Positions 44,190 through 53,447 of a stretch of 62,744 nt of DNA are shown one piece after another; within the stretch, counting starts at the first letter, position 1, and the number at the start of each line of letters is the position of its first letter. The stretch is from an uncultured Bacteroidota bacterium. Its GTDB lineage: Bacteria > Bacteroidota > Bacteroidia > Flavobacteriales > Flavobacteriaceae. The notes under the pieces were generated by a model. The model did no database searches. It was not told where the DNA came from and saw only the letters and a program-made list of their open reading frames with translations. The stretch is from contig CAJXVU010000020.1 of assembly GCA_913062555.1 (NCBI GenBank), positions 1-62,744 on the forward strand, in the 5' to 3' direction. The translations under genes and the position numbers were made by a program.

Positions 44190-45167
44190 TTATTTTTTAC
44201 GTTCAATAACGTAATTCACCATAAGTTCAAGTGAGTTCTTATATTCGGAATCTGGATAGTTTTGAAGCAATTGCAGCGCCTCTATTTGAAAAGACTTCAT
44301 TTTATTGGTTGCATATTCTAAGCCACCATTATTTTTGACAAAGGTGATCACTTCTTTAACGCGTTTTCTGTCTTTATTATGGTTTTTAATAGAATTAATC
44401 AACCATTTTTTTTCTTTTGATGAACAATTATTGAGAACATAAATTAATGGTAAGGTCATTTTTTGTTCCTTGATATCAATTCCTGTAGGCTTACCTATTT
44501 GTGCATCACCATAATCAAATAAATCATCCTTAATTTGAAAAGCCATCCCAATAAGTTCACCAAACTTCCGCATGGTTTCTACATCTTGAGATTCTGGTTT
44601 TACTGAAGCCGCTCCTAGACTACAACAAGCTGCAATTAGCGTTGCTGTTTTCTGGCGTATAATTTCATAATAAATATCTTCTGTAATATCAAGTTTACGT
44701 GCTTTTTCTATTTGTAATAATTCGCCTTCACTCATTTCACGAACGGCAATAGATATTATTTTAAGCAAATCGAAATCACCATTATCAATTGATAATAATA
44801 AACCTTTTGACAATAAAAAATCCCCAATTAAAACTGCAATTTTATTTTTCCAGAGTGCATTTATTGAAAAAAACCCGCGACGACGATTACTGTCGTCAAC
44901 CACATCATCATGCACTAAAGTTGCCGTATGAATAAGCTCAATTACCGAAGCCCCTCTATAGGTTCTATCACTCACTTCACCATTGGCCACCATTTTAGAA
45001 ACTAGAAACACAAACATAGGTCTCATTTGTTTCCCTTTACGGTTTACAATATAATGTGTGATTCTGTTAAGAAGTGCAACCTTGGAGGACATTGATATTA
45101 GGAACTTTTGTTCAAAAAGATCCATTTCAAAAGCGATGGGTTGTTTTATCTGCTCAACTATCTTCAT
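44190..45167 (-). CDS. trans-isoprenyl diphosphate synthase (polyprenyl synthetase)
   Basis: The 325-residue enzyme elongates isoprenyl diphosphates, probably to the octaprenyl/heptaprenyl chain of menaquinone. The first Asp-rich motif is DDVVDD in ATLVHDDVVDDSNRRRG; the second is DDLFD in FQIKDDLFDYGDAQIGKPTG. RPMFVFLVSK and the KTATLIAACC segment also fit. The start is the ATG at 45167; the longer frame begins at TTG four codons earlier. It is the last gene of the minus-strand block, 37 bp after rlmN. Confidence 0.92.
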   Translation of the reverse strand: MKIVEQIKQPIAFEMDLFEQKFLISMSSKVALLNRITHYIVNRKGKQMRPMFVFLVSKMVANGEVSDRTYRGASVIELIHTATLVHDDVVDDSNRRRGFFSINALWKNKIAVLIGDFLLSKGLLLSIDNGDFDLLKIISIAVREMSEGELLQIEKARKLDITEDIYYEIIRQKTATLIAACCSLGAASVKPESQDVETMRKFGELIGMAFQIKDDLFDYGDAQIGKPTGIDIKEQKMTLPLIYVLNNCSSKEKKWLINSIKNHNKDRKRVKEVITFVKNNGGLEYATNKMKSFQIEALQLLQNYPDSEYKNSLELMVNYVIERKK

Positions 45168-45203
45168 AAGAAGAACCAAAGATACACCTTAGAAGAATAT
45201 ATC

Positions 45204-46244
45204 CTAAGATTTATTAGCTAATTGTCCACAGGCAGCATCGATATCTTTCCCTCTGCTTCTGCGCACATTAACTACAATTTTATTTTTCTCTAAAGCCTGA
45301 ATATATCGCTCTAAAGATTCACTTGACGCTTGCTGAAACTCACCATCATCAATAGGGTTATACTCTATAATATTCACTTTACAAGGCACGTATTTACAGA
45401 AAGCAACTAGGGCGTCAATATCTTTTTTGGAATCATTAATACCATCCCAAACGATGTATTCATAACTAATTTTAGATTTTGTTTTGGCGTACCAATATTC
45501 TAAAGATTCTTTCAAGTCTTTTAGAGGGAAGGTTTCATTAAATGGCATGATGGTGGTTCTTACTTCGTCAAGTGCAGAATGCAGTGAGACGGCCAAGTTA
45601 AATTTCACGGCATCATCTGCCATTTTTTTAATTATTTTTGGAATCCCTGAGGTTGACACTGTAATTCGTTTTGGAGACATGCCCAATCCTTCAGGCGAGG
45701 TGATTTTATCAATAGCCTTAATCACATTATTATAATTCATGAGTGGTTCACCCATGCCCATAAAAACGATATTAGATAGCGGGTGATTGTAATACAATCT
45801 ACTTTCCTTATCGATAGCTACGACTTGATCATATATTTCATCTGGGTTAAGGTTACGCATTCGTTTTAAGCGAGCTGTTGCACAAAATTTACAATCTAAA
45901 CTACAACCAACTTGACTTGATACACATGCAGTGGTACGTGTTTTTGTTGGAATTAACACGGACTCTACAATTAAACCATCGTGTAACTTCACGGCATTTT
46001 TTACCGTACCATCGGCACTGCGTTGCATATGATCAACCTTTATATGGTTAATCACAAAATTATCTTCAAGCATTTGTCGTGTGTGCATTGAGATATTTGT
46101 CATGTCTTCAAACTTATGAGCAGATTTTTGCCATAACCATTCGTACACTTGATTTCCTCGAAATGCTTTATCTCCCTGGTTCACGAAAAAATCACGAAGC
46201 TGTTCTTTTGTTAATGCGCGTATGTCTTTTTTCTTTACTGTCAT
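45204..46244 (-). CDS. rlmN: dual-specificity 23S rRNA/tRNA adenine-C2 methyltransferase RlmN
   Basis: The 346-residue radical-SAM enzyme makes 2-methyladenosine in 23S rRNA (A2503) and tRNA (A37). The cluster motif is C-SLD-C-KF-C in VGCSLDCKFCATARLKRMRN. GMGEPLMNYNNV and VSTSGIPKIIKK follow, and the C-terminal methyl-carrying Cys lies in AACGQLA. The ATG at 46244 is taken as start because the alternative TTG (46251-46253) is part of the -7 box. With that box only 6 nt upstream, the mRNA is probably leaderless or nearly so. Confidence 0.95.
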   Translation of the reverse strand: MTVKKKDIRALTKEQLRDFFVNQGDKAFRGNQVYEWLWQKSAHKFEDMTNISMHTRQMLEDNFVINHIKVDHMQRSADGTVKNAVKLHDGLIVESVLIPTKTRTTACVSSQVGCSLDCKFCATARLKRMRNLNPDEIYDQVVAIDKESRLYYNHPLSNIVFMGMGEPLMNYNNVIKAIDKITSPEGLGMSPKRITVSTSGIPKIIKKMADDAVKFNLAVSLHSALDEVRTTIMPFNETFPLKDLKESLEYWYAKTKSKISYEYIVWDGINDSKKDIDALVAFCKYVPCKVNIIEYNPIDDGEFQQASSESLERYIQALEKNKIVVNVRRSRGKDIDAACGQLANKS

Positions 46245-46250
46245 TGTTTG

Positions 46251-46282
46251 CAAAAGTAATTCCTTTTTATTTGTCGCCTCAA
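46251..46282 (-). promoter_or_regulatory. rlmN promoter
   Basis: Minus strand: TTG at 46280-46282, 21-nt spacer, TACTTTTG at 46251-46258. The box ends 6 nt before the ATG, so transcription should start at about the first codon. Confidence 0.55.
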
Positions 46283-46316
46283 AATCAATACTCGTTTATT
46301 AATAAAGTCAAGCATT

Positions 46317-46406
46317 AAGGATTGTAGTGGCATCCTTTTGTTGGCAAACAAAAGATATAATGAAAAGCCTGACCCACCAAAGTTTTACGGTGGTGGGAAA
46401 TGCCAT
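46317..46406 (+). ncRNA. candidate structured RNA with three-way junction (flavobacterial intergenic RNA motif)
   Basis: A closing stem TGGCAT (46328-46333) / ATGCCA (46400-46405) encloses two hairpins. One is CTTTTGTT-ggca-AACAAAAG (46335-46342 / 46347-46354). The other is CCCACCA...TGGTGGG (46373-46379 / 46391-46397). AAAGCCTGACCC lies in the linker. An alternative stem AAGGAT/ATCCTT (46317-46322 / 46332-46337) competes with the closing stem. From memory, similar GGATTGTAG...ATCC and GCCTGACCC blocks recur in flavobacterial intergenic regions and may belong to the Flavo-1 RNA class; I cannot confirm this. Strand is uncertain because both strands can fold. Confidence 0.4.
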
Positions 46407-46431
46407 AAAAAAGCCCCGATAATCGAGGCTT
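46407..46431 (-). terminator. terminator after queA
   Basis: Minus-strand stem AAGCCTCGA / TCGGGGCTT (46423-46431 with 46411-46419, one U-G pair, 3-nt loop) followed by a U-run. It starts 10 nt after the queA stop. Confidence 0.85.
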
Positions 46432-46440
46432 AATTTTAAT

Positions 46441-47490
46441 TTATATAATTAACATGGCGTCACCATAGCTATAGAACTTATAGCCTTCTTTTATAGCCTC
46501 ATCATATGCTCTCTTGACAAAATCATGTCCTGCAAAAGCAGAGGTCATCATTAACAACGTTGATTTAGGAGTATGAAAATTGGTTATCATGCAATTGGCT
46601 ATACTAAATTCATAAGGTGGAAAAATAAATTTATTAGTCCATCCTGTATATTCATTTAGTGTTCCACTTGAGGATACTGAACTTTCTACCGCTCTCATTG
46701 CTGTGGTTCCCACTGCACAAATTCTTCGCTTTTCTTTAAGTGCCGTATTAATTGTATTTACTGCTAAATTATCGATTGAGATTTCTTCACTATCCATTTT
46801 ATGCTTGGACAAATCTTCAACCTCAACTGGGTTAAAAGTGCCTAACCCAACATGTAATGTGATTTCGGCAAAATCAATGCCCTTAATTTCTAAGCGTTTT
46901 AATAAATGTTTAGAAAAATGTAATCCTGCAGTTGGGGCGGCTACTGCACCTTCATTTTTGGCAAAAATAGTTTGGTATCTATCTTCATCTTCTGGCTCAA
47001 CATCTCTCTTAATATATTTTGGCAATGGTGTTTGCCCAAGACTACTTAATTTAGTTCTAAATTCTTTATAAGATCCATCATATAAAAAGCGTAAAGTTCT
47101 CCCTCTAGAGGTAGTGTTATCAATAACTTCAGCTACTAAAGTATCATCATCTCCAAAATAAAGTTTATTACCAATTCTAATTTTTCTCGCTGGATCAACC
47201 AATACATCCCAAAGGCGTTGCTCTGCATTTAGTTCTCTAAGCAAAAACACTTCAATTCTCGCTCCTGTTTTTTCTTTATTACCAAACAATCGTGCCGGAA
47301 ATACTTTTGTATTATTAAGAATCATGACATCGTCTTCATCAAAATAATCTATTAAATCTTTAAAATGTTTATGTTCAATGGTTTCGTCTTTTCTATTTAA
47401 AACCATTAACCGAGCTTCATCCCTGTGTTCTGAAGGGTATTCTGCTAATAATTCTTCTGGAAGATCGAAGTGAAAGTGTGATAATTTCAT
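46441..47490 (-). CDS. queA: S-adenosylmethionine:tRNA ribosyltransferase-isomerase
   Basis: The 349-residue enzyme transfers the ribosyl part of SAM to preQ1 at tRNA position 34 in queuosine synthesis. Motifs: [55 protein letters not shown] and [16 protein letters not shown]. The ATG at 47490 is the start; the longer frame begins with the TTG of the -7 box at 47521-47528. It lies between aroA and rlmN on the same strand. Confidence 0.96.
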   Translation of the reverse strand: MKLSHFHFDLPEELLAEYPSEHRDEARLMVLNRKDETIEHKHFKDLIDYFDEDDVMILNNTKVFPARLFGNKEKTGARIEVFLLRELNAEQRLWDVLVDPARKIRIGNKLYFGDDDTLVAEVIDNTTSRGRTLRFLYDGSYKEFRTKLSSLGQTPLPKYIKRDVEPEDEDRYQTIFAKNEGAVAAPTAGLHFSKHLLKRLEIKGIDFAEITLHVGLGTFNPVEVEDLSKHKMDSEEISIDNLAVNTINTALKEKRRICAVGTTAMRAVESSVSSSGTLNEYTGWTNKFIFPPYEFSIANCMITNFHTPKSTLLMMTSAFAGHDFVKRAYDEAIKEGYKFYSYGDAMLII

Positions 47491-47520
47491 ATATTGAATT
47501 TGTTTTTTTAAGGAAAGGTG

Positions 47521-47552
47521 CAAATATACAATCTCAAAAGAGGGGTTGTCAA
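47521..47552 (-). promoter_or_regulatory. queA promoter
   Basis: Minus strand: TTG at 47550-47552, 21-nt spacer, TATATTTG (47521-47528), ATG 30 nt further on. Confidence 0.55.
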
Positions 47553-47587
47553 GTATTTGAACGATTATTTTTTAAAAATATTAATAT

Positions 47588-48820
47588 TTAATCCAAATAT
47601 AAAAAGCCAATCTCTTTTAAATCATACCAAAAATCGGGATAGGATTTTGAGACTACATTAGCCTCATTTACGGCAAATCCAACTTTTAAAGCTAATGGAG
47701 CAAATGCCATGGCCATACGGTGGTCATGGTAAGTATCTACAACAACATTTTCCTTCAATGGATTTACCGCCATTATTTGCAGTGTATCCATAGTTATTAT
47801 TACGGTGGTCCCAAATTTACCGATTTCGGTTTTTAAGGCTTCCAATCTATCTGTTTCTTTAATTTTTAGCGTATGAAGCCCCGTTAAATAACAAGCAACA
47901 CCAAGCCCTAAACAGGTGACCGCAATGGTTTGTGCTATATCTGGTGCATTTGATAAATTGAATTCAATAACAGCATCTGCTTTAACGTTTGCTACTTTTT
48001 TAAGGATTATTGCATTTTCAAGGTATAGTGTTTCAACTCCAAAATTCTTATAAATATGTGCCAAAACAGAATCGCCTTGTAAACTGTTTTGTTTATATGA
48101 AGACAGCTTTATTTCGGTATTGAGATCACTTAATGCCACTATACTATAAAAATAAGATGCCGAAGACCAATCTGACTCTACCGTAAGGCTATTGGTTTTT
48201 AAATTTTGAGATTTAGGACTTACTCGAATTGTATTTTTTACAAATGATGTTTCAACACCTATATCGTTTAACAGTGCTAGAGTCATTTTAATATAAGGTA
48301 CAGATGTAATCGTTCCTTCTAGCTGCAATTCCAGTCCATTTTTCAAGTTTGATGCCACAAGTAATAAGGCTGAAATATATTGACTACTTACATTTGCTTT
48401 AAGACTAACTTTAGTCATGGTTAATTCTTTCCCTGTAATTTTAATTGGTGGATATCCATGATTTTTTTCATAAGTAATTTCGGCGCCTAGTTGTTCTAAG
48501 GCCTCTACTAGTATTTGAATTGGCCGTTCCTGCATTCTTGGAGATCCGGTTAAAACAACTTCTCTTCCCTTTTGGGTAGAAAAAAAGGCTGTCAAGAACC
48601 GCATTGCCGTTCCGGCATGAAATATATCTATAACATTGGATGAAGTTTCTAATGCTTTTTGCATCAATTCACTATCATCAGAATTGGATACATTTTTTAT
48701 TTGTAACTCAGGATATAAAGCTTGTAATAAAAGCAAACGATTAGACTCACTTTTGGAGCCAGTTATCGTGATTTCTGATTTTCGATTAGCGAGTTTTGAT
48801 TTAAGAAGTGTAATATCCAT
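47588..48820 (-). CDS. aroA: 3-phosphoshikimate 1-carboxyvinyltransferase (EPSP synthase)
   Basis: The 410-residue enzyme makes EPSP from shikimate-3-phosphate and PEP. Motifs: TGSKSESNRLLLL near the start, HAGTAMRFLTAFF (NAGTA variant), SPRMQERPI, LKANVSSQYISALLL, KETDRLEAL and YHDHRMAMAFAPL. The ATG at 48820 is preferred; the longer frame starts at a TTG seven codons upstream. It is separated from the other aromatic genes by rsgA, dtd, a YdjM-like gene and a MazG-like gene, all on the same strand. Confidence 0.94.
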   Translation of the reverse strand: MDITLLKSKLANRKSEITITGSKSESNRLLLLQALYPELQIKNVSNSDDSELMQKALETSSNVIDIFHAGTAMRFLTAFFSTQKGREVVLTGSPRMQERPIQILVEALEQLGAEITYEKNHGYPPIKITGKELTMTKVSLKANVSSQYISALLLVASNLKNGLELQLEGTITSVPYIKMTLALLNDIGVETSFVKNTIRVSPKSQNLKTNSLTVESDWSSASYFYSIVALSDLNTEIKLSSYKQNSLQGDSVLAHIYKNFGVETLYLENAIILKKVANVKADAVIEFNLSNAPDIAQTIAVTCLGLGVACYLTGLHTLKIKETDRLEALKTEIGKFGTTVIITMDTLQIMAVNPLKENVVVDTYHDHRMAMAFAPLALKVGFAVNEANVVSKSYPDFWYDLKEIGFLYLD

Positions 48821-48859
48821 GTGCTCAATTAATGCTGTCAATTTAATAAGCAGACAAAG

Positions 48860-49186
48860 TTACTTTAACTTTTCGTTATTATGGTGTCTATCGTGGTCTC
48901 TTTTTGCTTTAAAATCTAGTTTTTTATCAAAAGCTTCTTGGAGATTCACCCCGGTTTGATTTGCCAAACATAACACAACAAACATAACGTCTGCAAGTTC
49001 TTCGCCTAAGTCTTTATTTTTATCGCTTTCTTTTTCACTTTGTTCTCCGTATCGTCGTGCAATAATTCGCGCAACTTCACCAACTTCCTCGGTTAGCTGT
49101 GCCATATTAGTGAGCTCATTAAAATAACGTACGCCATGGGCTTTAATCCAATTATCTACAGTCTCTTGTGCGTTTTGAATGTTCAT
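48860..49186 (-). CDS. MazG-like nucleotide pyrophosphohydrolase
   Basis: The 108-residue all-alpha protein has the Mg-binding pattern EExxE (AQLTEEVGEVARI) and ExxD (LGEELADVMFVVLC) of the MazG/dUTPase-like superfamily. It probably hydrolyses non-canonical or damaged NTPs; exact substrate unknown. The C-terminus is His/Lys-rich (KRDHDRHHNN). It lies 39 bp upstream of aroA. Confidence 0.9.
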   Translation of the reverse strand: MNIQNAQETVDNWIKAHGVRYFNELTNMAQLTEEVGEVARIIARRYGEQSEKESDKNKDLGEELADVMFVVLCLANQTGVNLQEAFDKKLDFKAKRDHDRHHNNEKLK

Positions 49187-49328
49187 GATTTTACTTTTTT
49201 TTTTAATACTATTGTCTGCCTTTTTTTAATTATCTGAGTAAAAATATTTTTGAGAACTAAATATGATTTGCATCTTGAATTACTCTTTTAATTTTACTGG
49301 ACCTTAAGGAGCTATTTACTTTGTCGTT

Positions 49329-49856
49329 TTACTGCCCATGATTGTTATAATGTACAACAAAAAACCGCACTAAAAATACAATAAAACAAGGAATAAAAAT
49401 ATACTTAAACTCGCTATAAATAACTTCAAGTCCCCAGTTTGAGAAAAATTCGGAGATACCAATTGGAGATACTTTAATCTCTCGAAATGGAAAGAAAAAA
49501 CGTTCATTATTAAAAGGGATAAAAAAACCAACCCCTTTACCTCCTGATGTCATGGCATCTAAAACACCATGAGAAATGGTGGATAAAAAAATAACCCCAA
49601 ACCAAATCTTCTTATACTGCTTCCCAAAAATAAACATTACAATTACAGCCCAGAGCACAGCAAAAAGAATTGAATGTGAAAAGCCTCTATGACCTAAGGG
49701 ACTAGCATAAGGAATATCAAGTTTAAATCCGACCACATCAAAATCTGGAAGAATGGCGGAGCCTATTGCAAACAATATCAAAAGCTTTGCATTACGAATA
49801 TCTATAAGCTTTGCTAAAGTAAATCCAACAATGCCATGTCCAAATAATGATGCCAT
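49329..49856 (-). CDS. YdjM-family membrane-bound metal-dependent hydrolase
   Basis: The 175-residue protein has about four transmembrane helices and conserved His/Asp motifs: H7 (MASLFGHGIVGF), LPDFDV (about 36-41), GHRGFSHS (about 55-62) and SHGVLDAMTSGGKG. This is the YdjM/DUF457 pattern. Biological role is unclear; E. coli YdjM is LexA-controlled. Its ATG overlaps the dtd stop by 1 nt. Confidence 0.87.
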   Translation of the reverse strand: MASLFGHGIVGFTLAKLIDIRNAKLLILFAIGSAILPDFDVVGFKLDIPYASPLGHRGFSHSILFAVLWAVIVMFIFGKQYKKIWFGVIFLSTISHGVLDAMTSGGKGVGFFIPFNNERFFFPFREIKVSPIGISEFFSNWGLEVIYSEFKYIFIPCFIVFLVRFFVVHYNNHGQ

Positions 49857-50308
49857 TATACCTTTTGTTTAGAATCGATTATAATAGTAACCGGACCATC
49901 ATTTAAAAGTTCAACTTTCATGTCGGCACCAAATTCTCCTGTTTGCACCTGTTTTCCTATTTCTTGTTCCAACTGGGCTACAAATGCTTCATATAATGGA
50001 ATGGCTAGATCAGGTTTTGCAGCTTTTATATAACTAGGCCGATTCCCTTTTTTTGTATTTGCATGTAAAGTAAATTGACTTACAACAATGATGTCTCCTT
50101 CAACATCCAAAAGAGACTTATTCATAACCCCTTCATCATCTCCAAATATTCGTAGATTAGAGACTTTTTTGCTTAGCCAATTAATGTCGTCCTGTGAATC
50201 TTCATTTACAATACCTAATAAAATTAGTAATCCATTATTAATTGCCGCAACTTTTTGTCCAGCTATAGTCACGCTTGCCCATGACACACGTTGAATTACT
50301 ACTTTCAT
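49856..50308 (-). CDS. dtd: D-aminoacyl-tRNA deacylase
   Basis: The 150-residue enzyme removes D-amino acids (and Gly from tRNA-Ala) from mischarged tRNA. It has the two active-site motifs SQFTLHA and NDGPVTI at the dimer interface. It begins with the standard MKVVIQRVSWASVTI. It overlaps rsgA by 4 nt (ATGA) and the next gene by 1 nt. Confidence 0.95.
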   Translation of the reverse strand: MKVVIQRVSWASVTIAGQKVAAINNGLLILLGIVNEDSQDDINWLSKKVSNLRIFGDDEGVMNKSLLDVEGDIIVVSQFTLHANTKKGNRPSYIKAAKPDLAIPLYEAFVAQLEQEIGKQVQTGEFGADMKVELLNDGPVTIIIDSKQKV

Positions 50309-51255
50309 TCTTTTTCCCAGGTATCGGTTCGGTAATGCTCGTCTTCACCTTCTATAATTTGAATGTAACTTCTATAACGTGAAAAGGCAATTTCATCATT
50401 ATCCAAAGCGTCCTTTACGGCACACTTTGGTTCTTTTACATGAAGGCAATTATTAAATTTACAGTCTTGTTTCAATTTGAAGAATTCGGGAAAATAATCT
50501 CCAACTTCTTCTTTTTCCATATTCACAACACCAAATCCTTTTATACCTGGTGTGTCAATAATTCTGGCATCAAAACTCAACTCAAACATCTCAGCAAACG
50601 TAGTGGTATGTTGTCCTTGAGAGTGCTGTAGAGAGATGGCTTTAGTACGCAAATCTAAATCTGGTTCAATGGCATTAACTAAGGTTGATTTTCCAACTCC
50701 AGAATGCCCGGTAAACATACTAACTTTGTCTTTCATTAGTTGTTTTACCTTATCAATATTTTTACCTGTTTTAGCCGAAATACCGATACATTCATAACCG
50801 ATTTTTCGATATAATGCTGCCAAATATTTTACTTCCAAAAGGGTTTCTTCATCATAAGTATCTACCTTATTGAAAAGCAATATCGCTTTTACCGAATAAG
50901 CTTCAGCGGTTACTAAAAATCGATCTATAAAACTCGTGAAAGTTGGTGGATTATTAATGGTTATCAATAAAAACACTTGATCAACATTGGCAGCAATAAT
51001 GTGCGTTTGCTTAGAAAGATTTACTGATTTCCTAACGATATAATTATGGCGTTCATGTATTTTATTAATAATACCTGTAACTTCATCGCTCTTTGATTCC
51101 AATTCAAAATCAACATAATCACCAACAGCAATAGGATTTGTACTTTTAATCCCTTCTAGTCTAAATTTTCCTTTTATTCGGCATTCGTAAACCTTACCAT
51201 TAATTGTTTTAACGGTATACCAGCTTCCTGTAGATTTAAAAACTAATCCTGTCAT
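50305..51255 (-). CDS. rsgA: ribosome small-subunit-dependent GTPase A
   Basis: The 316-residue circularly permuted GTPase helps mature the 30S subunit. An N-terminal OB fold is followed by G4 (LLFNKVDTYD), G1 (GHSGVGKSTLVN) and G3 (DTPGIKGFG) in permuted order, then a zinc knuckle CKFNNCLHVKEPKC. It is the first of rsgA-dtd-YdjM, tightly overlapped, and follows the terminator of the aromatic operon. Confidence 0.95.
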   Translation of the reverse strand: MTGLVFKSTGSWYTVKTINGKVYECRIKGKFRLEGIKSTNPIAVGDYVDFELESKSDEVTGIINKIHERHNYIVRKSVNLSKQTHIIAANVDQVFLLITINNPPTFTSFIDRFLVTAEAYSVKAILLFNKVDTYDEETLLEVKYLAALYRKIGYECIGISAKTGKNIDKVKQLMKDKVSMFTGHSGVGKSTLVNAIEPDLDLRTKAISLQHSQGQHTTTFAEMFELSFDARIIDTPGIKGFGVVNMEKEEVGDYFPEFFKLKQDCKFNNCLHVKEPKCAVKDALDNDEIAFSRYRSYIQIIEGEDEHYRTDTWEKE

Positions 51256-51367
51256 TAATATAAAAATTCAAAGTACAAATTAACAACTTTCAAACTAAGT
51301 TAAACGGTATATCTCAGACTTAATTTTTTATCGCTGTTTGATGAGACAATATAAAGCGGCTTAAAAC

Positions 51368-51398
51368 AAAAAAGGCTCGTAATTGCGAGCCTTTTTTT
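51368..51398. terminator. terminator of the aromatic amino acid operon
   Basis: AAAGGCTCG (51371-51379) / CGAGCCTTT (51386-51394), 6-nt loop, flanked by A-run and T-run so it works on either strand. It overlaps the stop region of the DAHP synthase/chorismate mutase gene. Confidence 0.9.
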
Positions 51399-52479
51399 AT
51401 TGTTTGAATATTTTTTCCTGGTGATTGATAGATTCTTGATGAATCGCTTTAAACATTCGAAGTACAAACTCTTCACTTAAATTGTTTTGTTCGCCCTCTA
51501 ATATCATTTTACCTAATATTTCATTCCACCTTTTAGACTGTAATACAGATACGTTATTTGCCTTTTTTAACTGACCAATGCCATCAGACACCTTCATACG
51601 CTTACCCAAAACTTCAATAATTTGATGATCAATAACATCAATTTGTGTACGTAAGGTATTTATACGATTGTTATATTCTGCCTCTCCAGAAGTTTCTTTT
51701 CTAATTTTTAGATCGTCCATAAACTGAATCAACGTATCTGGTGTAATTTGTTGTGCTGCATCACTCCAGGCATTATCAGGATCATGATGTGTTTCAACCA
51801 TTAAACCATCAAAATTTAAATCGAGCGCAGTTTGACACAAATCAAAAATTGTATCTCGACGTCCAGCAATATGTGAAGGGTCTAAAATTAAAGGCAAGTC
51901 TGGAAAACGATTTTGTAAATCTATAGGGATTTGCCATTCTGGATTATTACGGTACCTCGTTTTTTCATAAGATGAAAATCCTCGATGAATCACACCTAAG
52001 TTATTTATATCCGCGGTATAAAAACGTTCAACTGCTCCTAACCATAATGATAAATCTGGATTTACAGGGTTTTTAATTAATACAGGTTTATCTGTCCCTT
52101 TTAAGGCCTCAGCAATTTCCTGTACAATAAACGGACTTACTGTTGTTCTTGCTCCAATCCACAAAATATCTACATCGTGTTTTAATGCCAGTTCTACATG
52201 ATTTGCATTTGCAACTTCAGTAGTAATTTTCATCCCAGTCTCTTCTTTTGCTTTTTGTAGCCATTTTAAGCCTAAAGCGCCTACGCCCTCAAAGTTTCCA
52301 GGACGTGTTCTGGGTTTCCAAATACCTGCTCGCAATACCGTAGCATCACTATTTTTTAATTGGTGAGCGATTTTTAATACTTGCTCCTCTGTTTCTGCAC
52401 TACATGGTCCTGCAATTACTAATGGATGATCTAATCCAAATTTATCTAACCAGGTTCTCAATTCTTTCTTGTTTTCCAT
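51397..52479 (-). CDS. bifunctional DAHP synthase / chorismate mutase
   Basis: The 360-residue fusion has an N-terminal DAHP synthase of the KDO8P-synthase-like (I-beta) type (about 1-262; VIAGPCSAETEEQVL, RAGIWKPRTRPGNFEGVG, LILDPSHIAGRRD, DGLMVETHHDPDNAWSDAAQ). A C-terminal AroQ chorismate mutase domain follows (about 265-355; INTLRTQIDVIDHQIIEVLG). It supplies both the entry step of the shikimate pathway and the chorismate-to-prephenate step. In this class the mutase domain often serves as the feedback sensor. Last gene of the pheA operon, 12 bp after tyrA. Confidence 0.94.
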   Translation of the reverse strand: MENKKELRTWLDKFGLDHPLVIAGPCSAETEEQVLKIAHQLKNSDATVLRAGIWKPRTRPGNFEGVGALGLKWLQKAKEETGMKITTEVANANHVELALKHDVDILWIGARTTVSPFIVQEIAEALKGTDKPVLIKNPVNPDLSLWLGAVERFYTADINNLGVIHRGFSSYEKTRYRNNPEWQIPIDLQNRFPDLPLILDPSHIAGRRDTIFDLCQTALDLNFDGLMVETHHDPDNAWSDAAQQITPDTLIQFMDDLKIRKETSGEAEYNNRINTLRTQIDVIDHQIIEVLGKRMKVSDGIGQLKKANNVSVLQSKRWNEILGKMILEGEQNNLSEEFVLRMFKAIHQESINHQEKIFKQ

Positions 52480-52491
52480 TGCACTCTTGTT

Positions 52492-53343
52492 TTAAGCTAT
52501 TCCGTTTAAAATTTGTTTTATATAATTGGTGTTTTTCATTTCCATATAAATGGCTTCAAAATCATCACGCTCCATCAAGGATTTAAATTGCGTGAGATTA
52601 TTGATATACTCTTCTAATGTCTTTATAACATTTGTTTTATTTTGTTCAAAAATTGGAGTCCACATTTCTGGTGAGCTTTTAGCCAATCTTACTGTAGATT
52701 CAAATCCACTACCTGCCATATCAAAAATATCGCGTTCATTTTTCTCCTGATCAATCACCGTTTTCCCAAGCATAAATGAACTTATATGTGATAAGTGCGA
52801 CATATAAGCGATATGTTTATCATGTGATTCTGGTTTCATATAGCGAATACGCATCCCGATATCCGTAAATAATTTCAAGGCTTTTTCCTGAAGTTTAAAT
52901 GCAGTTTCTTCTACTTCGCATATTATATTAGTTTTATTTTGGAACAAGTTATATATCGCTGCTTTAGGCCCAGAGAACTCAGTACCTGAGATAGGATGGG
53001 TTGCCAAAAAATTACGTCGCTTAGGGTGATTTGCAACGACTTTACAAATATCTGATTTTGTCGATCCAACATCGATGACTAAACCCGTATCTGAAACCTG
53101 ATCTAGTATTGTTGGTAATAACTTAACTGCAGCATCAACAGGGATCGACAGAATTACTAAATCTGCCTTTTCAATATTCCTTAGTTCCGCTTTATGGTCT
53201 ATTAGTTTTTGAGACAAGGCTTCCTCTAAATGCTCTGGATTATTATCTATACCATAGATAACCACTTCTGGGTTTAACTTTTTAATATCTAAAGCTAAAC
53301 TTCCACCAATTAATCCAATTCCAATAATGTAAATATTTTTCAT
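52492..53343 (-). CDS. tyrA: prephenate dehydrogenase
   Basis: The 283-residue enzyme oxidises prephenate to 4-hydroxyphenylpyruvate for tyrosine. Rossmann motif IIGIGLIGGSLALDI, catalytic-site segments DVGSTKSDI and THPISGTEFSGP, and HDKHIAYMSHLSH. No ACT or chorismate mutase domain is fused. It follows the aminotransferase gene after a 104-bp gap and precedes the DAHP synthase/chorismate mutase gene by 12 bp. Confidence 0.94.
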   Translation of the reverse strand: MKNIYIIGIGLIGGSLALDIKKLNPEVVIYGIDNNPEHLEEALSQKLIDHKAELRNIEKADLVILSIPVDAAVKLLPTILDQVSDTGLVIDVGSTKSDICKVVANHPKRRNFLATHPISGTEFSGPKAAIYNLFQNKTNIICEVEETAFKLQEKALKLFTDIGMRIRYMKPESHDKHIAYMSHLSHISSFMLGKTVIDQEKNERDIFDMAGSGFESTVRLAKSSPEMWTPIFEQNKTNVIKTLEEYINNLTQFKSLMERDDFEAIYMEMKNTNYIKQILNGIA

Positions 53344-53447
53344 TTCCCTCTGTCTTTTATAGACATCTTCCCAATAGGAAGAATTATTATATTTATACTA
53401 ATATTTGCTGTTTAACTTACCTCTGTACTACTACAATCATCTGCATA

